64,000 nucleotides of DNA. Origin: Anaplasma phagocytophilum str. Webster (GTDB lineage: Bacteria; Pseudomonadota; Alphaproteobacteria; Rickettsiales; Anaplasmataceae). Where the stretch lies: assembly GCF_000964685.1 (NCBI RefSeq), contig NZ_LANS01000001.1, positions 1,116,001 through 1,180,000 on the forward strand. The letters are read 5' to 3'. How positions within the stretch are numbered: the first letter of the stretch is position 1; the number at the start of each line of letters is the position of its first letter. This document shows positions 1 through 8,459 of the stretch, in pieces. Position numbers and translations under genes: made by a program. The notes under the pieces were generated by a model, which saw only the letters and a program-made list of their open reading frames with translations, did no database searches and had not been told where the DNA came from.

Positions 1-181
1 ATTTAGTTGTAACTCGTATCTCCGTTAGTCACTATATATCAGACTATACAGCATGAGACGCTTATCATTAATTGTAAGTAGAAGGTGTACTTGTGCTCTT
101 TGTATTAGCTTTATTTGCATAGAAAGAGAATTTTTTCAATACGATGACTTTAGTTGAGTTCGCATTAAATTCCCGAGACCT

Positions 182-784
182 TTACATTTTAATTCTTAAG
201 AAGAATTCATTGCGCAAATCACAACGCTCTTCAAAAACCCCTAACATTTGACTAGTTTGTACATTCAACCTCTCATCTCTAGAGGCAGTATCCCTGTTGC
301 TACATTCAACGCACCAATGCTCGGCCTCTAGTAGTACAGCAACACCATGAGGATCTAGTATCTTCTCTAAATACTCTGCCACCTGATTAGTAAGACGCTC
401 CTGAAGCTGTAGCCTTTTCGAAAAACAACCAACAATATGCGCTATACTACCAATACCAAGTATCTTCTCTTTTGGCATATAAGCGATATGCGCCACACCA
501 CATATAGGACTAAGATGATGTTCGCAGTTTGAAGAAAACCCTATGTTCTTCACCAACACCATTTCTGAACTACTCCCATCATAGGGAAGAATAGAATAGT
601 GAGAGAGAAGCTCAGGAGCATAACCAGAACAAGACTTTTTATAGTAATCCAAGACCCTACGAGGCGTTTTTAATAAACCCTCCCTATTAGGATCATCCCC
701 CATCCACCTTATTATGACTCTAACCGCCTCTTCAGCTTCTTCAATCGTTGGACAAACTCTACCACATTGCGTTACTTCTGCCAT
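182..784 (-). CDS. folE: GTP cyclohydrolase I
   Basis: Converts GTP to 7,8-dihydroneopterin triphosphate, the first step of folate synthesis, in the cytosol. With the ATG at 784 the protein has 200 aa, a usual FolE length. The family signature Ser-x-Cys-Glu-His-His-Leu-x-Pro lies at residues 85-93, and the zinc ligands are Cys87, His90 and Cys158 (in GluHisTrpCys). The QLQERLT helix follows at about 126-132. The segment after Cys158 departs from the usual Met-Arg-Gly. A GTG at 811 would add nine residues but overlap the upstream gene by 23 bp; the ATG start leaves a 4-bp gap and fits the family N-terminus better. It is probably the last gene of a minus-strand unit with the two genes upstream. 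Confidence 0.95.
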   Translation of the reverse strand: MAEVTQCGRVCPTIEEAEEAVRVIIRWMGDDPNREGLLKTPRRVLDYYKKSCSGYAPELLSHYSILPYDGSSSEMVLVKNIGFSSNCEHHLSPICGVAHIAYMPKEKILGIGSIAHIVGCFSKRLQLQERLTNQVAEYLEKILDPHGVAVLLEAEHWCVECSNRDTASRDERLNVQTSQMLGVFEERCDLRNEFFLRIKM

Positions 785-788
785 ATAC

Positions 789-1385
789 CTATCCCAAAGC
801 TTCGCATCCACTAACCACTTCTATTAGATCCGTGGTTATTGCCGCCTGTCTTGATCGATTGTAATCTAAGACCAACTTGTTTAGCATACTTTTTGTATTG
901 GTATTAGCAGATTCCATGGATATCATCCTACAACAGTGTTCACAGGTTACGCTTTCACATAAGGATAAGTAAAACCTACCCATAAAGCTATTAAACCATA
1001 GCTTCGTATTTATTGATGCAAAATCAGGATCATATAGATTTTCCCCTCTCTCGATCTCTACTTTATCTTTGCTTCCGTAGAAATCATTAGGGTCATCAAC
1101 TGTGAGAATATCCTCTATAACCTGCTCCTGCAAATTTATGGCATGAAACTTGCTATATAGAACTGACACTCTCTTGTAACTTGTGAAATCTATGATACGA
1201 ATTTGTCGCAGTAAGGAATTGGGAAATTGCGCTATTACGGTGAATTCTAGATAAATAATGTTGTGTGAGATGTCCGTGAGATATTTTGAAACAATAGTAA
1301 TTTGTTTCTCACTGTGGACTTGGTGCGCATCTCTAAACATACCCCTCCTATAACTATCGAGGAGAAGACTAAGCAGCAAAGCCAT
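789..1385 (-). CDS. conserved-looking protein of unknown function, 198 aa
   Basis: I do not recognise this protein. It starts at ATG 1385 and ends four bases before the preferred folE start, which suggests co-transcription or translational coupling. It has a hydrophobic first ten residues (Met-Ala-Leu-Leu-Leu-Ser-Leu-Leu-Leu-Asp), too short for a confident signal peptide. The middle is mixed alpha/beta, and a Cys-rich patch (Thr-Cys-Glu-His-Cys-Cys) near residue 147 could bind metal or form disulfides. The rest is polar with no repeats. Being next to folE might suggest a pterin role, but nothing in the residues supports that. Confidence 0.6.
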   Translation of the reverse strand: MALLLSLLLDSYRRGMFRDAHQVHSEKQITIVSKYLTDISHNIIYLEFTVIAQFPNSLLRQIRIIDFTSYKRVSVLYSKFHAINLQEQVIEDILTVDDPNDFYGSKDKVEIERGENLYDPDFASINTKLWFNSFMGRFYLSLCESVTCEHCCRMISMESANTNTKSMLNKLVLDYNRSRQAAITTDLIEVVSGCEALG

Positions 1386-1475
1386 GAATTGTTATCACAC
1401 GTACACCAAATACCACACAACGTCTTACTAGAGGCACAGACCAATCATCAACTCACTTTAATGAACTGAACAAAA

Positions 1476-3176
1476 TTACCTTGTCATACCAGAAGCAGCC
1501 TGCATATCCGCATTGACTAGCATCTGCTGCCGTAGATCTGTGAGCAGTGTACCATGCTCTCGATTGAACTCAGCAAGGAGATCCACGAGTCTAACTTCAA
1601 GTTTTTTACTGACTGGCCGCTGCTCACTGACTGTTTTCGGATCTTGTGTCGGTCCCGCTCTAATAGGAACAAGCGAAGACGTGAGACTAAGAAATGAGCT
1701 CACTACCATAGATTTTAAAGCATGCGTAATACCCTGAGCAGAGGATGGAGTTTCTTTGTGTTCAAGATCAAATACACAGGTACCGTCTTTTGTGCGACAT
1801 ATATCTCTGTTTTGCGGGACTTCACCTGAAAACACTGGCAACAGGCATTTGCTCCCATCCCAACAGCAATCGAATAAGGTTCTACCTTCGCATATCCTGT
1901 CTAACGTACGTTGTAAGCTGATCCCCAGTAGTTCCATTCCTTTTTTCAGGTCTTGAGGTACTACATCGTTTAGCTCTTGATTCATTAACTTTAATATGGA
2001 AAGCGACTTTTGTATTTTTTCTGCTACTTCCTGATTAGGCATTTCTCCACTAGTATCACCAGCGGATTTGATAATATTGTGATATAACTTGTCTAGCCCA
2101 TCTGCTAGGCAATCCACTATATCCTGTAGTCTATTCTTAACAGAGAGAGTGCCTAAAGCCTCTTCGGCATTACATAACTTTTGATCAGTCTGTACGCTCT
2201 TTTTCCAATGATGCATCATTGTGAGAGTAAGTGACATACTCTCATTTAGACCCAGTATAACAAGGTTTGTTTTACCGTATGTTCTTCCTGCACGACATTT
2301 CGCTGCCTCTGCTTCTGACACGTTCTCCAGGCACTTATCGAGGAGGATATTACCTACTAGTGTCAGAGATTCATATAATCTTTCTGCCTCCATCTTCTGT
2401 GCTTCTGGCACGTGTACTAGTGCTGGTTTTATGAGAGCCATCATTATCGCCAAACGCAGCACGAAGTGATTTACCGACATACCTCTGTATTGTTTGGTCA
2501 TATTCGAACTGACGAGCGAAGCTGCACATATTAAATCATTTGTTAGGAGACGCAATAAATGATGCGGTATTACAGTTTGAACTGCTGATAGACGAACTAA
2601 AAGATACCTACACACGTGTGTCATTCGTGGGATATTGCCCAGCTCAAGGCATTGCTCTTCCGTTTGGTTATCTGATACTTTCTCCGCGTTTACTGTTTGA
2701 AATATATCTAAAGCCTGCGTAATATAGATAGAAGCAGCAGTTAAGTATTCTGTATATTGGGCGCATTGAGGACTTCTAATAGTCTCCAGGTCGATTGCGC
2801 CTGCAATGTTGAGCAAAGCCTCATGGAAAGCACGAACATTTGCTAGAGGGGCAGAATACATATAGCCTATTCTGCCACCGCTGTGTGTTAGCATATTCGT
2901 GACAACGCCCATTATAGGCAACAATAAAGCACCAGCACTTTCTATGCTCGCTATTCTATCCTCGTCTGTGCTCATTCTTTTGCATCGCCTTAGCAAAGCT
3001 AGAGCAGATTTTAGATAAAACAACAAGTCGAGAGTTGCGTTACTTATGGGCTCACTTGTGGGTTCAAATGACGGTCTTATTACTTCCACATATAGATGCG
3101 ATACATCTATATGCTCAAGACTTGTAGTATTAAGTGGTAGATACTTGAGTTTTGGAAAACGTAAAGGACCATTCAT
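1476..3176 (-). CDS. large helical lineage-specific protein with a poly-G tract at its start (family member 1)
   Basis: Function unknown. From ATG 3176 it gives 566 aa; the frame stays open to another ATG at 3269 (597 aa). It is almost entirely predicted helix with many Leu, Ala and Cys and no clear signal peptide or membrane span. Near the C-terminus, Cys-Leu-Leu-Pro-Val-Phe-Ser-Gly-Glu-Val-Pro resembles motifs in the downstream large proteins (Leu-Pro-Leu-Leu-Pro-Gly-Glu), always after a helical block, so I group it with them. A run of ten G lies on the coding strand 10 bases before ATG 3176, between the two possible starts. I prefer 3176 because the residues before it look unlike protein and 3269 has no ribosome binding site. 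A secreted effector role is plausible but unproven. Confidence 0.75.
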   Translation of the reverse strand: MNGPLRFPKLKYLPLNTTSLEHIDVSHLYVEVIRPSFEPTSEPISNATLDLLFYLKSALALLRRCKRMSTDEDRIASIESAGALLLPIMGVVTNMLTHSGGRIGYMYSAPLANVRAFHEALLNIAGAIDLETIRSPQCAQYTEYLTAASIYITQALDIFQTVNAEKVSDNQTEEQCLELGNIPRMTHVCRYLLVRLSAVQTVIPHHLLRLLTNDLICAASLVSSNMTKQYRGMSVNHFVLRLAIMMALIKPALVHVPEAQKMEAERLYESLTLVGNILLDKCLENVSEAEAAKCRAGRTYGKTNLVILGLNESMSLTLTMMHHWKKSVQTDQKLCNAEEALGTLSVKNRLQDIVDCLADGLDKLYHNIIKSAGDTSGEMPNQEVAEKIQKSLSILKLMNQELNDVVPQDLKKGMELLGISLQRTLDRICEGRTLFDCCWDGSKCLLPVFSGEVPQNRDICRTKDGTCVFDLEHKETPSSAQGITHALKSMVVSSFLSLTSSLVPIRAGPTQDPKTVSEQRPVSKKLEVRLVDLLAEFNREHGTLLTDLRQQMLVNADMQAASGMTR

Positions 3177-3186
3177 AACTTCTCTA

Positions 3187-3196
3187 CCCCCCCCCC
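3187..3196 (-). promoter_or_regulatory. ten-base poly-G tract at the start of family member 1
   Basis: Ten consecutive C on the plus strand, so G10 on the coding strand, ending 10 bases before ATG 3176. It sits either in the translation-initiation region or, if ATG 3269 is used, inside the first 30 codons. A slip of one base would change spacing or frame. Homopolymer tracts of this length are known phase-variation switches in other bacteria; the role here is inferred. Confidence 0.5.
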
Positions 3197-3269
3197 GAAA
3201 AAGGTACAGCGCCCTACCAACGAAGGGTAAAGGCTGCGTAAAACACCAACTATTAAGTAGAGACAGCAT

Positions 3270-4876
3270 TCACAATTCGCATAGACCACACACGCTATGA
3301 TTGTACTAATCCGCTATATCCTCAATCGATACGCGAAAGTTCCGCTTATGCTCAACTCACCTATATCTAATATGTACTTTTAATAAACATTATAATATAT
3401 TTCAAGCAAATAAAGTGTACATTACGGTGTAATATACATTATCTCCTGAAGAGCATTGTTCTTGCGAGCACGCGTTATTTATCATTCTGCAATGGTTGCA
3501 TGCTTGAACGTGTGAATGTGCAGCGAAATATGGAGTACTTGTCTATTTCTAAGGGAAAGGGCATCAATGATACCCAACAACGATTACTGATATTTAAAAG
3601 CTTATAAGTTTTTCGGTGTGCTAGTAAAGAAAGGATAGAGAAGAAATGCACACTAGCTTCGGCGCACTACTCTATTGATTTACGCGTATTTATCTCTAGT
3701 ATGTAGCATAAACTAAAAATAGGATTCAGAGCTAAGTCAGAGAGCGTTAATCATATACATGCAGTAGCTTAGTATAAGAAATGCAATATGAAATTTTTTA
3801 TACTAGCAGGAGGAGAATTGTGAATTAAAAAGGCATTTTACTAGACAATTTAATATTTTTTCATGCTATCCCAGAGAGATAAGAAAACAATAATAGCTAA
3901 GAAGACTGCTTCAGTGATTAAAGAAAATAGTACGTCTATAATATGTTTTTTCAGACAAACTTTAGCAAACAACCTTTTTCTTTTAATCTGTTCCTATCAT
4001 ATTTATTCAAAATCCATTGCATAACGCACTTGGTAGATGTGTAGCATCTGCAATGAATTAATGCGCCCTAGATATAAAAGTACTACAGGCGCTTGCCAGT
4101 GGAGAACATTTTTTAATTCGGAGGGTTATACATAAAAACGGAAGATATAGGAGTGACTTTAATCACTTATAACGCCTATGAAATGACGAAGGCTTCATAT
4201 ACATAATATGCTTTAGAAGTCTGCTTGCGATATTTAAACACGGATCTATAAGAAGATTACTGCGACATATTAATAAGAGTATCCCGATATAATTTGCACT
4301 TACTAGATAGCAATTAAAAACACCACCTCTTCCCGATATTCTACACTTATGCTGGTCTTACTGGTTAACTTGCTTAAGAATTTCAAACTCTATGCACATA
4401 ACTTTGTTAGTAGTTGTCGTACTTTCTTGCTCTGGTTAAGTGATATGCAGTTCGCCATAAAAAATATATACATGGTTGTGCTACTCTGGTGGATATAAAG
4501 GAATTGATATACAAAATTTGCTACAACGTATTTAATATCGTCAGTTGTATTTCCGCCCATAGACTATGAGAACAAGGGAGGACGTTGTGCACACATATTC
4601 CAACTAGAATAGCGAGAGCTACGTAAGTGTTGGTAAGGGTAGACCAGGCTGTTCTTGATTTTTGCGTATAACTCTGAACGTATGCCAGACATCGTGCAAT
4701 AAATTGCACAAGCCTGACACGTTTTCTAAGTCCTTCAGAGATCTACTCAATAATGGTGTTTTCAAAGCTCTCTCTACATAATGAAACCTCCATAACGTTT
4801 CCACCTTTGCGAGTTACAAACTCCTACTAGAAATGTCATCCCTTCTATATAGTATTGAAGGCGTGCAAGTTCTTTC
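3270..4876. other. non-coding spacer, possible frameshifted remnant at 4521-4804
   Basis: About 1.6 kb, AT-rich, with no gene I can support. On the minus strand, two short overlapping open frames (4619-4804 and 4521-4709) read as amphipathic helical protein and could join through one frameshift. They may be a decayed relative of the neighbouring helical proteins, but similarity is not clear by eye. Confidence 0.4.
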
Positions 4877-7192
4877 CTAGTGCATAGTAGGAAAGAAGCA
4901 ACTAGACAACGCAGTGAGAGCATTTTCCGGTGCAAGAGGTGACGGCAAAGGAGATGCCATTTCGCTGCTTGGTAATCTTGCTAATCTCTCTCCTAGCGCT
5001 CCATACATCGGACGAGCGCCGCGATATGCAGGTCTATCTATGCTTAACAACATATCTGGATGACATTCACCCGGCAATAACGGAAGCAACGCTCGCTTCT
5101 CATCTCCCCAAGGATGAACAGACTGCACGGTATCATCTACAAGACACATAGCTCTCTGCATACATAACGAAGCGTTTCTTAGCATACTACGTACACAGGC
5201 AGGAATATCAGTGCCAGGCAGTAAAGTTGCTGATATCCGGTCCATTGCATATTCCAAATTGCAAACAACTCTAGATATTGAACTATCCATTTCATGCATT
5301 GCTGCAGCTGAATCATCCTCAGCTTTGCAACATTTCCAATATTTCAAAGCAGCACTGTGCGCAGCTCCCGCGCCCATAGAACAGTATAGCTTATTTCTAA
5401 TAAATCTTTTGCTCAATGGTTGAACAGACTGTTGCCTATCTGTTCGGTATATCTCTTCTGAAGCATCTAAGTATGCAATTGCATTTAGTATGTTTAAGAG
5501 GGAATATTCTGCTTTGTCTAGAAGACTCAAATCTTCCGATGATTCATCTACCTCAGCTCTCTGTTCTAGATAATTCTTAAATGCCCTTTCTAATAGAGCT
5601 TCTAATTTACATAAAATGTACACGTTGCATTCAAGCAGCGGATCGTCGCCCAGTGGTGCATACCGACCTATAGATGCCTTGAATTTAGAAACAGTGAGCG
5701 AGAACTTACGAATTACCAACTCGGCAAGTACTGTCTTCACGTATATATCAGTATCTTCCCGGAAAATACCTGCGATCGATGAACACATGTTTGCACACTG
5801 GGCAAATTCTCTCTCAACGTCAGGGCTCACGGGAAATGCTGTATCTGCTAGGATAGCAGATACCAGAAACAATACCCTACGAATGCCAGCTGAATCTGGA
5901 TATTCTGTATCTCGTATAGCACGCCCTTTTTGTGATGATTGCATTATGTTCAGGCAATCACCGAGCTGCGTTATAGCATCTTCTACAGCAATCAGGCGCT
6001 TCGTAGGCTGAGAATCTGATTTCTCTATTTCAGTTCTTGCCAGCTCTAATAAAGGCCAAAGTGCTTGCACAAGGTGATTATGAGTGCCTGGATCTGGATC
6101 AGCTCTATGAAGTCTCCTTAGCCTGCATGATCTTAACGCATTGTACACCGCACGCTCTAAAGCACGTACATGCTGCTCATCTAATAAAGGCCAAAGTGCT
6201 TGCACAAGGTGATTATGAGTGCCTGGATCTGGATCAGCTCTATGAAGTCTCCTTAGCCTGTATGATCTTAACGCATTGTACACCGCACGCTCTAAAGCAC
6301 GTACATGCTGCTCATAAAGTGTATCAGGTCCTTCATTTCCACTTTCAACTTCTTCGATAGCACTGGAATATCTACCTCTTGTTGCTTCAGAACTGACCGT
6401 ACGTTTGCTTTGTGAAGAAGGAATGCAACACAGTCCTCGTGTAGACGTGACATTGCTCTCATCGCACATGTCTGCAGCTAAGTTCTTTACAGTATTGTGT
6501 AACCTTCGTAATGCACGTAACGTATCAGAACTGTTATGGAGTGGAATACCCTGTATTCTAGCAGCAACTACACCCATACTAGGTGCAGAGCTATAACCAG
6601 GAAAAGAACCTCGAACTCGAATAAATGAAGAGCTGCCACAAGGAGCAGAATCAGGAACTATAGGTGGTATCCCGTTACCACATTCGGCAGCAGCCAGCAC
6701 AGCAGCATCCAAATCATCTGATTCCTCTTTCCTGTGATCCACGCTTTTTGCTCTGCTACTTACAGCACTCTTACTACGTGTAGTTCTACTACTTTCAGCA
6801 TCTGTTTTGCTTCCAAGAGGCCTTGTAGTAGTTGTTCCAGAACTTGTCCTACGTTTTCCTTGAGAGGAAGGAATGCAACACAGCCCTGATGTAGAGGATG
6901 TATCATGGCCTTTTCCCTTACGAGCATCTCGAGGCTTTTCTGAGTCTGTACGTGTTTTAGCAGCACTACGATGTCTAGAGAAAAGTCCTCTGAACGCTCT
7001 AAGTATATAGCCTACTCTCTCAGATGCACCTCCTCTACGGGAATTTGCATTTCTGTTAACAGACGAACTCTCAGCAGTAGGAACATCGTTTTGTTCGAAT
7101 ACGTCATCAGATATATATGAGCCAGATGAAACGCGATCACTAACGTGTCTCTGAGTATTCAATCTCCTGTTGTCACCACTTCCTGGATGCAT
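4877..7192 (-). CDS. large helical protein with 45-residue tandem repeat and Ser/Arg-rich N-terminus (family member 2)
   Basis: A 771-aa protein of unknown function. The start is decided by a perfect AAGGAG five bases before ATG 7192. Residues 1-150 are Ser/Thr/Arg/Lys-rich and low complexity. A nonapeptide Gly-Leu-Cys-Cys-Ile-Pro-Ser-Ser-Gln followed by x-Lys-Arg occurs twice. Two 45-aa units starting Glu-Gln-His-Val-Arg-Ala-Leu-Glu-Arg follow in the middle of the protein. The C-terminal half is helical and Ala/Leu/Cys-rich, ending with Leu-Leu-Pro-Leu-Leu-Pro-Gly-Glu, the motif shared with the 845-aa protein. There is no signal peptide or membrane span. Basic, repeat-bearing proteins without signal peptides are typical of type IV effectors in this family of bacteria, so export is a reasonable hypothesis. 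Confidence 0.85.
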   Translation of the reverse strand: MHPGSGDNRRLNTQRHVSDRVSSGSYISDDVFEQNDVPTAESSSVNRNANSRRGGASERVGYILRAFRGLFSRHRSAAKTRTDSEKPRDARKGKGHDTSSTSGLCCIPSSQGKRRTSSGTTTTRPLGSKTDAESSRTTRSKSAVSSRAKSVDHRKEESDDLDAAVLAAAECGNGIPPIVPDSAPCGSSSFIRVRGSFPGYSSAPSMGVVAARIQGIPLHNSSDTLRALRRLHNTVKNLAADMCDESNVTSTRGLCCIPSSQSKRTVSSEATRGRYSSAIEEVESGNEGPDTLYEQHVRALERAVYNALRSYRLRRLHRADPDPGTHNHLVQALWPLLDEQHVRALERAVYNALRSCRLRRLHRADPDPGTHNHLVQALWPLLELARTEIEKSDSQPTKRLIAVEDAITQLGDCLNIMQSSQKGRAIRDTEYPDSAGIRRVLFLVSAILADTAFPVSPDVEREFAQCANMCSSIAGIFREDTDIYVKTVLAELVIRKFSLTVSKFKASIGRYAPLGDDPLLECNVYILCKLEALLERAFKNYLEQRAEVDESSEDLSLLDKAEYSLLNILNAIAYLDASEEIYRTDRQQSVQPLSKRFIRNKLYCSMGAGAAHSAALKYWKCCKAEDDSAAAMHEMDSSISRVVCNLEYAMDRISATLLPGTDIPACVRSMLRNASLCMQRAMCLVDDTVQSVHPWGDEKRALLPLLPGECHPDMLLSIDRPAYRGARPMYGALGERLARLPSSEMASPLPSPLAPENALTALSSCFFPTMH
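6045..6315 (-). repeat. two in-frame 135-bp tandem repeats
   Basis: Unit 1 is 6045-6179 and unit 2 runs from 6180 to about 6315, nearly identical. Each encodes 45 residues, Arg/Leu/His-rich, with Ala-Asp-Pro-Asp-Pro-Gly-Thr in the centre. One visible coding difference is Tyr versus Cys in the Leu-Arg-Ser-x-Arg segment. Because 135 is a multiple of three, copy-number change keeps the frame. Confidence 0.95.
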
Positions 7193-8060
7193 AAAAACTC
7201 CTTATTGGATATTCACGTTTTAGATGCAACGCAATTGCTAGCTACAAACAAGTACATTACCTTTATAAGGTGTTCCTAGCTATATCACAGGAGATCATAG
7301 GCCTTGCAGCTTGCTAAAGACACAAAATGCACAGCACTACCTTAATGGATGCAAGATGCAGATCCTACTCACGCATAACCCGACACTGGAAGGAAACACC
7401 ACACAGAAAAAAGTAAATTTCAATTTGAGGCCATATTGGATGCACCAAAACCCCGGAGTCTCAGTCTACAATAAGCTGCTACAAAATGCAAATATTTTAC
7501 CTATCATTGTATGTATAGAAGCAGCGCTATGTATACTAAAACGGGAAATCTGCTTACAAAGAGCAAATTTTATTTTACAACTTCTAGGATAATTGTGCCC
7601 AGTTTATATAAAATCATAGGAATATAGTGCTTGATGGGTGTCCGATCCGTATTCCTGTCCAAAATGTAATGCATGAAATGTAGAGTAACGTATATTGGTT
7701 GTGATTAGTGCATAGGAGAAGAATTTTTGATATATTCAAGCTGATGCTGTGACCGCGTGAGTATCAAGCTTAGTATACTCATCTAACTGATATTCCGCTA
7801 TGTTGTCATCATGCATTGTAGCGCAAGCTTAGGGATCTTACCGGGGGTGTATGAGAATTGTGATGGCGGTCCTTTAACATCAGGAGTTATGTTGCTGTTA
7901 ACATTGCAGATTAACCTACACATTTTTTCGCATGGTCGCTGTTATATACTCCCGATACATACTTTTCAGTATTATCTTAGATATTGCTGCATATAATGCA
8001 TCCCATACTTTGTGCAAAGCAATACAGCCTTCTGTAAAGTCTTGAGTGCTCTGAGTATGA
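7193..8060. other. non-coding spacer
   Basis: About 870 bp between the minus-strand 771-aa gene and a small plus-strand frame. It holds the upstream region of the 771-aa gene. The plus-strand open frame at 7811-7996 contains a Leu-Pro-Gly stretch but no ribosome binding site, and I do not call it a gene. Confidence 0.4.
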
Positions 8061-8315
8061 GTGTATGCTCATCCTAAGTTTTTGAATAAATTCCGCCGTG
8101 TTTTGAGAAACATACGCAGAAGTGTTGTTGACTTAATCTACATTATTCCAGATGCAGAATTATCTCCCAGTACAATGCAACATATTCAGCCATCTTGTTT
8201 TGCAGCATTGCCGAGTTTTAAGCCATTTCAGCCATCTTGTTTTGCAGCATTGCCGAGTTTTAAGCCATACCATACTTCCCATCCTCCTATAGCACCTGGA
8301 ACAGCCTCTAGATAA
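8061..8315 (+). CDS. small basic repeat-containing open frame, 84 aa, uncertain
   Basis: It encodes a basic segment (Phe-Arg-Arg-Val-Leu-Arg-Asn-Ile-Arg-Arg) followed by two copies of a 14-residue unit, Gln-Pro-Ser-Cys-Phe-Ala-Ala-Leu-Pro-Ser-Phe-Lys-Pro-Phe. The basic amphipathic segment resembles those near the N-termini of the two flanking large proteins, although this frame is on the opposite strand. It may be a small gene or a fragment of a family member. No good ribosome binding site is visible before ATG 8061. Confidence 0.35.
   Translation: MYAHPKFLNKFRRVLRNIRRSVVDLIYIIPDAELSPSTMQHIQPSCFAALPSFKPFQPSCFAALPSFKPYHTSHPPIAPGTASR
8187..8268 (+). repeat. 42-bp tandem duplication
   Basis: Two adjacent copies, 8187-8228 and 8229-8268, differ only at the end of the unit. 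The period is 14 codons, so the repeat is in frame with the 84-aa open frame. Confidence 0.9.
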
Positions 8316-8459
8316 CACTATTATATGTGTTATCCAGAGTGCTGTGCTGTCTTGCTAAGTACACTCTCCACAATAAAACATTGCTCAGGAGACGTTGTTG
8401 CAGAATACTTTCACGATTCGGTTAAAGCACGGTCCATAGTGCAGAGATGCGTGCGAGCT

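Noticed and set aside
6037-6360. Plus-strand frame containing a perfect protein repeat
   Set aside because: The repeat is just the antisense reading of the 135-bp duplication in the 771-aa gene.
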